The notes beneath the pieces are model-generated. The model did not search any database. It worked only from the letters and a program-made list of their open reading frames with translations, and was not told where the DNA came from. This document shows positions 1 through 11,354 of a DNA stretch of 64,000 bases, one piece after another. A program made the position numbers and the translations under genes. This DNA is from Adiantum capillus-veneris (taxonomy: Eukaryota > Streptophyta > Polypodiopsida > Polypodiales > Pteridaceae): NCBI GenBank assembly GCA_014529385.2, contig CM043948.1:23920451-23984450 (forward strand). Reading direction: 5' to 3'. Position 1 is the first letter of the stretch. Each line of letters opens with the position of its first letter.

Positions 1-1719
1 AATGAACCTCTTTATTGAGTTTCATAAGCTCAACAAGAGGAGATCATAAGGCAAGTGCATGAATTGGTGGAAAAAGGGATGGTGAGGGCTAGCTCGTCTC
101 CATTCTGTTCACCGGTATTTTTAGTGCAAAAGAAAGATGGCACATATCACATGTGTGTCGACTATAGAACACCAAATTGGATCACTATTAAGAAAAAAGA
201 TTTCCCGTGCCGCGGCTAGAAGATCTATTTGATAGGTTACAAGTTTTGGTCTAACAAATGCTCCAGTCGCATTCAAACTCACGATGGATAAAAATCTTCA
301 GGCCACTCAAATTCTCTTGAGGAGTACAAGTGACACCTCTAGGTAATCTTTCAAGTTGTGAGAGAGAATAAGCTTTTCATTAATCAAAAGAAAAGTGAAA
401 TTTTCCTAAAAGAGATTCAATATTTAGGTCACATTATCTCTCAAGATGATATCCGTATGGATCCATCAAAGTTGGAGGTAATAAAAGCATGGCCTAAATC
501 CAAGGAATCTACATGAGCTAAGAAGCTTTATTGGTATGTGTGCATACTATAGATGCTTTATAGCAAAATTCTCTCAAATAGCAGGACCATTGCATGACTT
601 AACAAAGAAGAACGTTAAGTACTCATGGACTGCAAAGACTCCTGCTAAAGAACAAAATGCTTTTGACAAGCTCGAAGAGAAGCTTACCTCTCAACCAGTC
701 CTCATGCTTCCGGATCTCTCAAAGCCATTTGAGGACCAATGTGATCCTTGTGGTGATTGCCTTGGAGCAGTTTTGGTTCAAGAAGGGCATGCCATATCAT
801 ATCAGAGCCGAAGGCTCAATGTCGATGAATGGGTCTTGGACATATACAAAAAGAGATTTTAGCTATTCTAAATGCCCTAAACACATGGAAGCACTATTTA
901 TTGGGGGCTCCATTCATCCTACGAATGGATCACAAAGCCTCAAGAACTTCATGAAGCAAACCAAGCTCTCCAACAAATAAATGAGGTGGACAAATTTTCT
1001 TTTGCGATTTAAATTTCATATCGCTCACATTGCTCGCAAGCACAATCAAGTGGTCGATGCACTTTCACGACGGCCAAGGGTAAATGTGGTGTCTATAGCA
1101 ACTCACAATGATCTATCTTTTATAATAGATGAGTATGCTTTTGACCGAGACTTTAAGTAGGTAATTACAGCCTTGCATTAGGGAAGAAAAAAAAGAACCA
1201 TTCACCTTGAAGGATGGTTATCTTCCAAACGGCAAAAGGCCATGTGTTACTCACCCATACAATAAGAACGTCATGTATGAATCTCATGCTTCTCCTTATG
1301 CGGGGCAAAGAGGGATTCCATAATCTACTCTTCGAGGAGTAAAAATGTATTTCTGTTGGTCTACCATCAAAAGTTAACATACAAAAGTATGTTTCAAAAT
1401 GTGCGGTATACCAAAAATTGAAATTTGATCGAGGGAAGAAAGTTGGATTGTTTCGATCGAAAGGCCTAGCAAGAAAACACACTCTATGCCTGTCAAAAGG
1501 ACTATTAAGGCACATCAAACGGCAACCCTCTTTAGATCTCAAATTTTCAAGTATAATGGCTTTCCAACATCCATAGTGTCAGACAGTCCTAGAATGACCA
1601 GTAGTTTCTAGAAGGGTCTCTTTGAGAATCTAGAAAGTAGAATAAATTTCTCTTTCGGCCTATCATCCACAAACGGATGACCAAAGTGAAATAACTAATC
1701 TACTAAAAGCCTATGTCAA
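1..1719 (+). pseudogene. Element X: Ty3/gypsy pol fragment (RT, RNase H, integrase core)
   Basis: This is the middle of a decayed Ty3/gypsy polyprotein that starts left of the window. Translated in shifting frames, 45-170 gives the N-terminal RT segment (HELVEKGMVRASSSPFCSP, then VQKKDGTYHMCVDYR). 400-860 gives the RT end and RNase H (YLGHIIS, then ACAYYRCFIAKFSQIAGPLH and LDKLEEKL-like residues). About 1165-1700 matches the integrase region of element A. The RT centre is missing: about 234-345 jumps from the LFDRLQ region to a NAPVAFKLTMDK-like stretch and then to an LEEHKQHLR-like stretch, so the catalytic DD box is gone. The coding region stops at 1719, where element A is inserted, and resumes at 13140. 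Many stops and indels show that it is dead. The clade is not fixed, but a chromodomain-like tail at 13740-13850 suggests a chromovirus-type element. Confidence 0.85.
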
Positions 1720-3339
1720 TGTCATAAAATCTAATATCTAGCTTACCCAAATGATTTTCTCATATTAAACCGATCATTTAATGTGGGAGAATAAACGGGA
1801 ACAAGAGTTAGAATAGAGATGTATGCTTCTAGACCTATCTCAGAAGGGGACCAAAAGGAGAGCTGGTTGCATCTCAATACGGGTCCAAAAGGAGATGGTC
1901 TTCCAAAGAGCAATGTGCAACAAGTGCTTCTAAACTTATCTCAGCAGGGGACCTAAAGGAGAGATGGTTGCATCTCAATATAGGTCCAAAAGGAGGTAGT
2001 CTATCAAAGAGCAACGTGCATCTAATGGAGCTTAAAAGACCTTAGGGTTAGCTTCATTAAGACCTCCAATAGTTGGTGTTAAAAGTCCCTAGACCTTAGG
2101 CAAGCTAGGGCTGAGCTTAAGGTGGGGAACCCGACCTAAGCTTGAGGTACTTGTCATGCTTGATGACTAAGGTGCTTGAGGTGCATGTCGTGCTTGATGA
2201 CTAAGGTGCTTGTCCTGCTTGATGACTAAGGTACTTGAGGTGCTTGTCATACTTAATGAGGAAGGTGCTTGAGAAGCTTCCCATGCATGGGGGGTAAAGT
2301 GCTTGAGTCAGAAAGAGACCCTACAAACTTAATGAAGAAGGTGATTGAGAAGCTTCCCATGCATGGGGGGTAAGGTGCTTGAGTCAAAAAGAGACCCTAC
2401 AAAGGATGGGGAAAGTTCCAAAGTTAGGGGAATCTTTGACTTAACCTCCCACTCACCCAAAGGGCACCCCTTTTCTCAAGGGACACATGGGACACATGTA
2501 AGACTCTCCCTATGCTGAGCCACGTGGTGTGCTTGAATGCTATTGGTTGGGCTAAAGAGGGGGCTTATAGTTCCATCCAACAAATATCTAGATATTTTCA
2601 AGCTATCTCTCTCTAAGGGGTAAGGAGGACACTTGTCCAAAGACTACCCATGTACTTGAATGCATGCTGCATGTGATTGGCTAGGGGGAGAGGTGTCCAA
2701 TGAGCTTGAAGCACGTGGAAAGGCTAGAACTTGCCCCAAGCAAGCAAGGGGGGCACTGAGGGGGTATACACCACACACACACACACACATTTTGTGGATC
2801 ATTCTCACTTGGTGAAAGTTGATGAACTCCACCTCCTTCTCCAAGCTTGTGAGAAGTGAGAGCCTACACCAACACTCTTGGCTATGGAATGCAAATCCAA
2901 TCAAGAGCCATGCTTCAATGCTTAAGCTTGCCATCTTCTCCATCTTCATGACTATGCTATTATGGATGCTAGCAAGAAGAGTGATGATAAGTGAGGAACT
3001 ATTTCTTTCTCCTATGGAATGTTTCTTCTTCCTCTTCCCTATCCTCATTCCCCGCTAGCTCTCTCCATCTTCGAAGGTGTTTGAGGCCTTGGGATTGAGG
3101 TTTGGGATAGTTAATGCTTTCTACAAATTTTATGTTATGCTTGTGATGCATGAAGCTTCCCATCTTCATTGAATCACCAAGGTCACAAGGAACACAAAGA
3201 TTGTATTGTACCAAGTCTCTCTTGATGGGAGAAACTATAATTCAAATGCCTATTGGAGGGGGGACCGACTCCGTATGAATCCGGTCCTCAATTATTGTCA
3301 TGTTCTCTAAACTCTCTCTCTTGAAAATGTATTGTTCAT

Positions 3340-3669
3340 TGTATGAGTCCGGACCGCACATGACCGCATTAATCACATTGGGAGTGTCCGGCATGCCTTC
3401 GTGTACCTTTATGTGGGAATAAACCCTTAGAAGGAGGGGATCTTAAGAGGCATAATCAAGAAGGGCTATGGGGATATGAAAGGGTGCTCATTATTTCTAC
3501 ATAAGGAAGGGTTTCCTTTGTACGTTGTATCGGGCTTTCTCATAATCAAAGGCTATGGCATTTGATGTATTCTTATTCTCTCTCTCTCTCTCTCTAATGC
3601 TGTGCTGTGCTTCTCTCTCTTGCATTTATGTGAGCACAGTCTCGTAATAGGCAGCCAATGCCTATTACA
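3340..3669 (+). repeat. 5' LTR of element T (330 bp)
   Basis: It begins TGTATGAG and ends CTATTACA. It holds a CT tract near 3580-3597 that is longer than in the partner repeat. The following tttggcgaccacggg (from 3671) may be a primer-binding site, since it starts TGG and continues like a tRNA T-arm complement, but I cannot assign the tRNA. Confidence 0.88.
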
Positions 3670-4936
3670 CTTTGGCGACCACGGGTTTCAAATTCACGGG
3701 AGATGACCATGGAATTAACCTTCTGTAGGCAGTAGTTCTTGGAGAGCGCAAATGATGGTGGGCAGCAACTCGGCACGGGAACTGTTCTCAGTTATGGCAG
3801 CAACCGGAGTTCTGAGCCTGATGATTGCTGTCAGCCGAGGACGCAGAGCAAGGGACTGTTCAATAGTCATGATGACCTTGTGGTGGCTGATTCTGCAGAT
3901 CCGGAGAAGACCACATAAATCACATGTGAGGGGACAGCGCTGCCAAACTGCAATTCACGATGGATCATGCTTACGAAAGTAGATGGCGTGAACTTCAGGA
4001 AGTTCATCCACTGGCGCATAAGCGCCTCGGTTTTGGACTTGCGGGCTATGGAGGAATTTCAACCAGTACAGGCGGCAACAAAGCGGATGGCAACCACAAA
4101 GTTCAAACCTACGACAGCAAACGACACGGTGCAGGAAAAAATGCCAAAATTTGCAAAGCCGGACTTGGGCACGAATGCACAGGCGGTGGAGTCAAGAAAC
4201 AATAATAATCTGCTCTGGCTGGTGCGATCTGCACAGAAGGAAACTTGCGATGGTGTTCAACTTTTTAGAGAAGTTGGGTGCTTTCTTCTGAAGTGCAGTA
4301 CCGTATGCAATGCGTAGCCGGGTATGCGGTGCCTGTACAACAAAGGACAACAGACGGTCAATTCATTAGCAAAGCTTCGAATGCAATGCAGGTTCAATTG
4401 CGCAGCTTTGCGGCACACTCTAAATGCACTGTATGCGGTATTTGTGTGTGTTCTGGCATGCGGGTGCTACAGAGTCCAGACCTTGCTGTGTTCGAACCTT
4501 GATTCCGTGTGCGGTGATGTGGCTCTTACAGATTGTGGTGGCTGCCCGCGTAGATCAGCTAGAAAAAATTGTCAAAATAATCCATATTTACCTTTTCACA
4601 ACAAATACTTAACTATTAAGCAGGAATTCACACAGTTCTAGATGTGGCAATTAAATAAGCATTTTGCTTCGGAAATAAAACATGTGCGCATGTCGATGGC
4701 AATCTGTGCATTCATGCGGAAATATGGGTATCAAGTTTGCGAGTCCAAGTTTGCGGTGGAGATTTTTGGTTTGAGTTCGGGTTGTGGCGTAGATGAAGAT
4801 GGTTGGTCCAGGAGCAAAGAGCCAAAGAGCCAGGAAGCGGCCTCGACAATCATTCTTGCATCACACTTCTCGAATTTCACAAAAACCAATCAAGGGATGC
4901 ACTTGTGGGTTCGCACAATCCACCGTGCGTGCTAAG
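3670..4936 (+). other. Interior of element T, no recognised gene
   Basis: Several short overlapping open frames occur here, for example 3752-3982 and 3967-4317. The frame at 3967 opens LTKVDGVNFRKF, which weakly recalls the start of copia Gag (a DGTNF-type motif), but nothing after it fits. No zinc knuckle, protease, integrase or RT motif is present in any frame. Base composition is more GC-rich than in the surrounding LTR. I cannot exclude a captured host segment. Confidence 0.5.
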
Positions 4937-5260
4937 TGTATGAGCCCGGACCGCACATGACAACATTAATCACATTGGGAGTGTCCGGTATGCCTTCGTG
5001 TACCTTTATGTGGGAATAAGCCCTTAGAAGGAGGGGATCTTAAGAGGCATAATCAGGAAGGGCTACGGGGATATGAAAGGGTGCTCATTATTTCTACATA
5101 AGGAAGGGTTTCCTTTGTACGTTGTATCGGGATTTCTCATAATCAAAGGCTATGGCATCTGATGTATTCTTATTCTCTCTCTCTCTAATGCTGTGTTGTG
5201 CTTCTCTCTCTTGCATTTCTGTGAGCACAGTCTCGTAATAGGCAGCCAATGCCTATTACA
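4937..5260 (+). repeat. 3' LTR of element T (324 bp)
   Basis: It begins TGTATGAG and ends CTATTACA, matching 3340-3669. It is followed directly by the second TTCAT target copy at 5261-5265. No clear polypurine tract precedes it. Confidence 0.88.
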
Positions 5261-5407
5261 TTCATGCCAAGTTAACTAAGTACCATGTTTATGTTGCTAC
5301 CATCAATTAAGTTCACCCGCTATGTTCACAAAGTAATCTCACAAAAGTGATTCATCTAATTTCCTATTTTTGCTACTCTCAAAGTTCATAGGCCATTTCC
5401 ATTACAT

Positions 5408-5419
5408 TGGTATCAGAGC
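5408..5419 (+). other. Primer-binding site of element A (initiator tRNA-Met)
   Basis: TGGTATCAGAGC lies one base after the 5' LTR. It is the standard complement of the 3' end of plant initiator tRNA-Met and marks the start of minus-strand DNA synthesis. Confidence 0.93.
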
Positions 5420-5847
5420 ATTTGGTTTCTCTTTTCTTGCTTAAGAAGAGAGGTCCTTAAATAGCCTATTAATGGTTGATTTTGTTAATTATATTAGGGT
5501 GAGTGGGACTGGGATCTGTTATCGGTTTTGTTGAGCCCGCTATGTGGGATATGGTGCACACCTCGGGAGCTTTGTTCTTAATAATGGAGTCTTTTTAGAC
5601 TTGCCTACGGCCTTACCATTATTGAGCCATAAGAAGTCCAAAAGGAGCTATCCCTCGTCAACTTCGCTATGTTAGACTCACTCCACTACTCTCTATAATT
5701 AACCAATTTGAGCCGTGGGTGTAGATACTTAAGGGCCTATTTTCAAAGGCTAAGAGGAGTAGCAACTAAGGTTTTCAATGGCCAAAGCATACACTAAGTA
5801 AACACATAAGTTTAATTAACATAGCTGACAATAACCAAGAGAGTAGA
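5420..5847 (+). other. Leader region of element A
   Basis: This lies between the primer-binding site and the first gag ATG used here. It has no coding signal that I can support. It is the expected place for a packaging signal, but none can be recognised by eye. Confidence 0.5.
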
Positions 5848-7610
5848 ATGAACATTGATAACTTTGATTTTGCACATGAAGGTGCTAATGATGATGCCCC
5901 CATGTTTGTTATTTATCTTGTCGCTAGGTTGCAACAAGCTATGGGCAACCCCGCTTGGCAAGCCAAAGTTACTCAACAACTTCGTGCTTATGGGATTTCC
6001 TTTCCTCTCCAAGAGGAAAGAGAGCTTAGGAGACCTCTTGATGAGACCCCCAAAAGAAGACTCGCTCCCATATGAGAGGAGGAATCCAAAGAACAAGAAA
6101 GTAATGAATCCCTAAGTTTCTCCGAAGATGTGGCTCCATGAAAACGGCGGACTAAACGATCGCCAACTCCTCCCAAGAGGAAACGGTTAACCCATAGTCC
6201 TTCTCCTCATCACTTCAAAAGGGAAGAGAGGAAACAAAGGAAGAAAAGGACAAGAAAGAGGTCACCCTCTTCTCCTTCTTCTTCACATCCCTCCTCTTTC
6301 GACGAAAGCAATAGTTATTCTCCTAGAGAATATAAGAGGGGAGGACATCGCAAATCTTATCCTGCATGGGGAAGATCACAAAAGCTCAAGAAGTTCAAAG
6401 AGGAAGGAAAGTGTATCTCTTTTCTCACCTACGATGGCACCTTTGGTGCTACTGACAAAGTAGTGACCTTCATCTAACAATTTGATGCGGCCTTTGGAGA
6501 CGAGGACTTCACGGAGTCCTCCAAGCTACACCATGTAGCTATGCACTTTCAAAAATAAGCTCGTTAATGGTGGGCTAGCCTTCGTGGCAACGACAAAGCC
6601 CCAAAGACATGGAAAACTCTATGAGTTTCCATCATGAATCATTTTCTTGCAAGTGATGCAAAGGACAAAGTGCTCACCGAATGGTGGAGTTTTAGGCTTC
6701 TCTCTCATGAGTCTATCCAAAAATATGTGGACAAGTTTTGGGATTTATATCTCAAGGCTATTGTCTTTCAAAAGATAGACTTTGTCGAGCAAAAGCAACA
6801 ATTTTGTGCAAGATTACCCAAAGAGATGGCCAAGTATGTCAACTCTCAACGGCCTGGTTCTATCACCGAAGTAATCCGCCACACCATGGTTGCTTCGCAC
6901 ATCAATTTCCAACAAGGGGCTAGACGGAATGTCAAGCCCATGGAAAATAAAGACAAAAGTGATACCAAGAGGAAAACCAATGCGCAAAATTCTTACCAAG
7001 GGTATTCCTACAACAACAACAATCGGTCCAAGAAGAAGGGAGTTTACAAAGGTAAATATAAACTCTCTCCTAAAGAGCTAGAAGCTTTTCATAAGGACCA
7101 AAAATGTTTTAAGTGCGGGGAGCAAGGCCATGGTTATCGTCCTTGCCCCAAGAGAATTGCCCGCAATGAGACTTCTAGAGCCTCTATGTTTGAAGCTCCA
7201 AAAGAGGATGCTCATTGCCAAGGATTTCTCCTTTCCTATGCTTGGGGAAAGATGGAAGAGCATGATGCCTTTATTTTGTTTGACCCTGGTTCAACTCGCA
7301 ACTTCATATCCACAAAGTTGACCACTAAGCTAGGCATACAAGCCCACGAGATGAGAGATGCATTGAAAGCCAATGGAGCTATCAAGGGACAAGATGTCTA
7401 AGTTACTTCCTTAATTGGAAAATTAAGGCTTCATGTCCAAAGCTATGTGGACAAAAAGGATTTCTTCATATCCCCTCTCAAACATGAGAATGTTATCGTT
7501 AGGGCACCATGGTTTAACTACATGGCCTCCAACATGAAGTTCCCTGAAAGGAGAATCTACTTCACCTATACAGGGAAGAGACCATGTGCATAGATGCTAA
7601 TGAGTCAGGG
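5848..7610 (+). pseudogene. Element A gag-protease reading frame with in-frame stops
   Basis: The frame starting with ATG at 5848 runs unbroken in register to about 7590 but has several stops, at 6073, 6139, 6476, 6556 and nearby, and at 7399. Most read TGA or TAA where CGA or CAA would fit. An N-terminal Gag segment is followed by a Ser/Arg/Lys-rich stretch (about 6160-6370). The retrotransposon Gag domain comes next (about 6480-6900, with WWASLRG and NHFLASDAKDK). The CCHC zinc knuckle CFKCGEQGHGYRPC follows near 7107-7150. An aspartic protease start, ILFDPGSTRNFIS, lies near 7270-7310. The usual active-site triad DTG or DSG reads DPG. Gag would form the particle and protease would cut the polyprotein. 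It is not functional as it stands. Confidence 0.85.
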
Positions 7611-8030
7611 ATCACCATATCCTTGCAATAAAGGGAATCAAGAGGAATTAGAGTTGTCAAATTTCCTAAATGGATCCCAATATGTTTTCATTGATGACAT
7701 CCCTAGTGAGCTACCTCTAAAATGAGGGATGATGACCATGCATTGAGCTCCTACCAAAAAGCTCACCGCCTAACAAGCCTCCTTATCGAGTTTCACAAGC
7801 TCAACAAGAGGAGATCATGAGGCAAGTGCATGAATTGGTGGAAAAAGGGATGGTGAGGTCTAGCTCCTCTCCATTTTGTTCACCATTACTTTTAGTGCAA
7901 AAGAAAGATGACACATCTCACATGTGTGTCGAATATAGATCACTAACAAAAATAGATTTGCCATTCCGCGGGTAGAAGATCTATTTGATGAGTTACAAGT
8001 TTTGGCCTGACAAATGCTCCAGATGCATTC

Positions 8031-8808
8031 CCTGAGGGATTCACTCTATATACAAAACGGGACGCCACCTGCGAGTGGACAACTTGGATAAAACCCCTAT
8101 ATACGACTCATACTAGGAAATATGACCCCCCTTTCTACGCTTATACGACAATCAATGAAGAAAACTATGATACCCCTATCTTACATATAAAATTTAGGTC
8201 TCACATGATCTAACTAAGTAAAACTAGTCAAAGAGTGTGTAGCATAGTGATTGGCAATGTACTAAGGAACCACTTCTTTTGATAACTAAATGTACCCCCA
8301 ATGTGTATTAGTTTGACTTGCAAACTATATGCCTGATCAGCCTACACTTTGGCTACTTGTCCAATTCTAACCCATCTAAATTACTCAAAAAACATGGTTC
8401 GAAAGTTGTGTTAGGCTCTCCGTGTAACTTTGCATTTATACAAACTCTTTATAGCTTTCATCCCTCAAAAAATGTACTATCATCACAAAACAAGCAATTG
8501 ATACAACGCATTGTTAGTTTTTGCATGTATTTTTGTAGCTATTGACTCACAAGTTTGAGGTTAGAATCTTTTGGGAAGCCATGATTTTGAAACACAAAAA
8601 CTTCCTCTCATTCTCCCTTTTCTCCCCCCCCCCCCCCCCCCCCTCCCCCCCCCCAAAAAAAATGATACCCCACTCCCTTATTTTTAAGCTTGGGAGATAG
8701 ATTATTGGGGGCCTGCCCCTAACTTATACGCTTATGTAACTTGTAAAAAAAACCCCCCTCCCTTGCACTTACGTGGTGCGGTAAGTTTTCCATGGTGAAT
8801 CCCCCGGG
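8031..8808 (+). mobile_element. MITE-like element in the RT of A
   Basis: Comparison with X (240-285), which is uninterrupted, shows extra DNA here. The ends are inverted: CCTGAGGGATTCAC at 8031 and the complement of CCCGGGGGATTCAC at 8795-8808, 12 of 14 identical. The flanks ATGCATTC (8023-8030) and ATCCATTC (8809-8816) match at 7 of 8 positions, suggesting an 8-bp (hAT-like) target duplication. Adding one more base (GATGCATTC / GATCCATTC) would give 9 bp (Mutator-like). The interior is AT-rich with no credible gene; a 75-codon open frame at 8318 resembles nothing known. The superfamily is undecided. Strand is arbitrary. Confidence 0.75.
8620..8656. repeat. Poly-C tract
   Basis: A near-pure run of C with two T interruptions lies inside the MITE-like element. 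It is followed by an A run. It may be a sequencing-length uncertainty. Confidence 0.8.
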
Positions 8809-9049
8809 ATCCATTCAAACTCATGATGGAGAAAAATCTTCAGGCCATTCAAATTCTCTTAAGGAGCACAAGCAACACCTCCGTGTAATCTTTCAAGTTG
8901 TGTGAGAGAATAAACTTTTCATTAATAAAAGAAAAGTGAATTTTTCCTACAAGAGATTCAAATTTAGGTCACATTATCTCTAAAGATGATATCCATATGG
9001 ATCCAACAAAGTTAGAGATGATAAAAGGATGGCCTAATCCAAGGAATCT

Positions 9050-9610
9050 TCAGGAGGTACGAAGCTTCATAAGTACGTGTGCATACTATAGATGCTTCAT
9101 TAAAAAAATTCTCGCTAAATCCCATTACATGACTTAACAAAAAAGAACATTAATATTCATGGACTGTAAAAGTGCAAGAATCTTTTGAAGAAGCTTAAGG
9201 AGAATCTTATCTCTCAACGTGTGCCCACACTACTAGATCTCTCAAAGCCATTCGAGGTCCAATGTGATGCTTGTGGTAATTTCCTTGGATCTATTTTTGC
9301 TTCAAGAAGGGCATGCCATAGCATATGAGAGTCAAAGATTCAACTCGATAAGTGAGTATTGGGCAAATACGAAAATGAGCTACAAGCTATTCTATATGCC
9401 CTAAACACGTGGAAACACTATCTCTTGGGGACTCCATTCATCTTACGAATGGATCACAAAGCCTCAAGAACTTCATGACGCAAACCAAATTCTCCGACAA
9501 ACAAATGAGGTGGTCAAATTCTCTTTTGCACTTTAAATTTTGTATTGCTCACCTTGTTAGCAAGCACAATCAAGTGGTCGATGCACGTTCACAATGACCA
9601 AGGGTAAATG
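9050..9610 (+). pseudogene. Element A RNase H region
   Basis: Broken frames give CAYYRCFI, DLSKPFEVQC-like and HAIAYESQRFN-like residues. These are followed by ALNTWKHYLLG-like and MDHKASRTS-like residues and then HLVSKHNQVVDARS near 9550-9597. This is the gypsy order of connection domain and RNase H, which removes RNA from the RNA-DNA hybrid. It matches the copy at 536-1075 in X. Frameshifts and stops are frequent. Confidence 0.75.
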
Positions 9611-10950
9611 TGGTGTTTATAGCAACTTACAATGATCTATCTTTTATGATAGATGAGTATGCTACTAACCGAGACTTTATGTATGTAATTAGAGCCTTTG
9701 CATTAGGGAAGAAAAATGAACCATTCACCTTGAAGGATGGTTATTTTCCAAACAACAATAGGCTATGTGTTACTCACCCATACAATAAGAAAGTCATGTA
9801 TGAATCCCATACTTCTCCTTATGTGGGGCAAAGAGGGAATCCATAATCTACTCTTCAAGGAGTAGAAATGTATTTTTGTTGGTCTACCATGAAAAGTAAA
9901 CATACAAGAGTATGTTTTAAAATGCGTGGTATACCAAACGTTGAAATTTGATCGAGGGAAGCAACTTGGATTGTTTCAGTCAACAGGCTTAACAAGAAAA
10001 CACACTCTATGCCTATCAAAAATACTATTAAGACACATGAAATGGCAACCCTCTTCAGATCTCAAATTTTCAAGCATCATGGATTTCCAACATCCATAGT
10101 GTCGGACAAAGATCCTAGAATGACCAGTAATTTCTAGAAGGGTCTCTTTGAGAATCTAGGAAGTAGATCAAAGTTCTCTTTCGGCCTATCATCCACAAAC
10201 GGATGACCAAGGTGAAATAACTAATCTAACGATTCTTGATGTACTAAAAGCCTATGACATGGAAGTAGATCAACGTTCTCAATGAGAGAAAAAACTACCT
10301 CTTATAGAGTACGGGTACAATGACATTGTACATACTTCTATGGGGAAAGCACCTTTCGAAGTTAAAGGGGGAAGATCCAAAAGTCCCTTACTACTTAAAG
10401 TACATGGGAAGATCTTCTCTACTAATAAATATAGCCGAGACTCACAAGAATCTTTTCCAAAGATTAAAGAGATTATATCCATCCCAAAGCAAAGGCAAAA
10501 AGCGATACTGCTAATAAGCATAGAAGAGCCTTAGCCTTTAAGTAAAATGATTAGGTCTTGCTAAAGTTTCTCAAGGCTCGTCTAAGGCATACTACGGGCA
10601 AGAATCCTATGGGTCACCAAGAGTATTATGCTAAACTAGAAAAAAGATACTATGTTCCTTTTTAAATTCTTAAGCCAATCAATGAGATGGCTTATCAATT
10701 AAAGTTGCCTCAACCATTGGCTCATGCACCATGTTTTCCATGAGAGCCTACGTAAGCCTTACAAAGGAGTGCCATCAAAAGAAGCAATAGTTGCAGACCC
10801 TCCAAGAATCGGAGATCAAGCACTTCAATCTGAGTCCATCCAATGACATGAAGACAAGGTATTAAGAAACAGTAAGATTATCTGACGATATCTTATTAAG
10901 ATTAAGACTTATTCTTTCAAAGATGCTAGATGGATGCAAAGAACTTAGCT
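9610..10950 (+). pseudogene. Element A integrase and C-terminal region
   Basis: A zinc-binding-like segment comes first (about 9700-9900; frame 9610-9846 remains open). The catalytic-core region follows, with FPTSIVSDKDPRM-like residues near 10085-10120, the usual SDRDPRF position of gypsy integrases. Two blocks shared with X follow: the stretch near 10258-10500, and the chromodomain-like tail near 10860-10950 (KDARWMQ). Numerous stops and indels break it. Integrase would insert the DNA copy, and a chromodomain would bias the target choice. Confidence 0.72.
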
Positions 10951-11340
10951 TAATGATAATATGAACCTTGTCAATGCTTACAATGATACCTTAAAATAAG
11001 AATATGAAAATGCATTTTAAATTAGCAATGTTTTTGTCTCATAAGATTAGTTCTCCTTTTATTGTGTAAAAATTTAAGAATTATGCATGCTTAGGATCAT
11101 GTTTGTGGTGACGACGTCTCCCAAACACCAAGTAGAACTTGTCACTCTACTTTGGAAGTACGATATGGACTAAAGAGCAGACATGCTTGCGGTAGCTACG
11201 TCTTGTAAGCACCAAATGGATTAGTCATCCATCTTGGAATGATGTCGTAGGGTAAAAAGGGATCCTCTACCCGCTAAGAAACATGGACTAATGACTAGGC
11301 TTTATCTTCTCTATCTCATAGTCGAGGACAACTATGATTT
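10951..11340 (+). other. 3' untranslated region of element A
   Basis: Non-coding sequence lies between the integrase tail and the 3' LTR. It is well matched by 13870-14212 in X, so it is part of the family consensus. No open frame of note is present. Confidence 0.6.
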
Positions 11341-11354
11341 CAAGAGAGAGGTAA
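11341..11354 (+). other. Polypurine tract of element A
   Basis: CAAGAGAGAGGTAA lies directly before the 3' LTR. It is the expected primer for plus-strand DNA synthesis. The copy in X (14213-14225) reads aagagggaggtaa. Confidence 0.8.

Larger units (their letters stand above)
3340..5260 (+). mobile_element. Element T: small non-autonomous LTR element in the 5' LTR of A
   Basis: Two nearly identical terminal repeats (3340-3669 and 4937-5260) begin TGTATGAG and end CTATTACA. The element is flanked by a perfect 5-bp target duplication, TTCAT, at 3335-3339 and 5261-5265. The uninterrupted sequence is seen in the partner LTR of A near 13000. The total is 1,921 bp with a 1,267-bp interior and no recognisable gag or pol, so it must be mobilised in trans. 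It is larger than classic TRIM elements but of the same kind. The LTR pair differs mainly by the length of a CT tract, so the insertion looks fairly young. Confidence 0.9.
1720..5406 (+). repeat. 5' LTR of element A, split by element T
   Basis: The LTR consists of 1720-3339 plus 5266-5406, about 1.76 kb once T and its second target copy are removed. It pairs with 11355-13139. Inside are tandem repeats: about 100-bp units built on a rule such as ggtccaaaaggaga at 1830-2030, gcttgatgactaaggtgctt units at 2150-2280, and two units containing cttcccatgcatgggg at 2270-2400. It also has a (CA)n tract at 2762-2788, shorter than the one in the partner LTR. These differences arose after insertion. Confidence 0.9.
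7740..9050 (+). pseudogene. Element A reverse transcriptase, deleted core, split by a small insertion
   Basis: RT starts near 7770, where PYRVSQAQQEEI-like residues precede HELVEKGMVRSSSSPF. It runs to 8030, is interrupted by the inserted element 8031-8808 with its second target copy, and continues from 8817 with TMEKNLQ-like residues, then SLEEHKQHLR-like residues, then the YLGHIIS region near 8960. As in X, the segment carrying the fingers/palm and the catalytic xxDD box is absent: the frame passes from DLFDELQ straight to FGLTNAP, and from MDKNLQ straight to EEHKQ. RT activity is therefore impossible. The same two joins in X show that the deletion predates the insertion of A. Confidence 0.82.

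Noticed and set aside
3340-5260. Element T as a Cassandra-type element
   Set aside because: Its LTRs show no 5S rRNA-like promoter sequence.
8031-8811. 5-bp target duplication CATTC for the element in A
   Set aside because: It would leave the inverted ends unequal. Extending it to ATGCATTC / ATCCATTC aligns both ends, so 8 or 9 bp is preferred.
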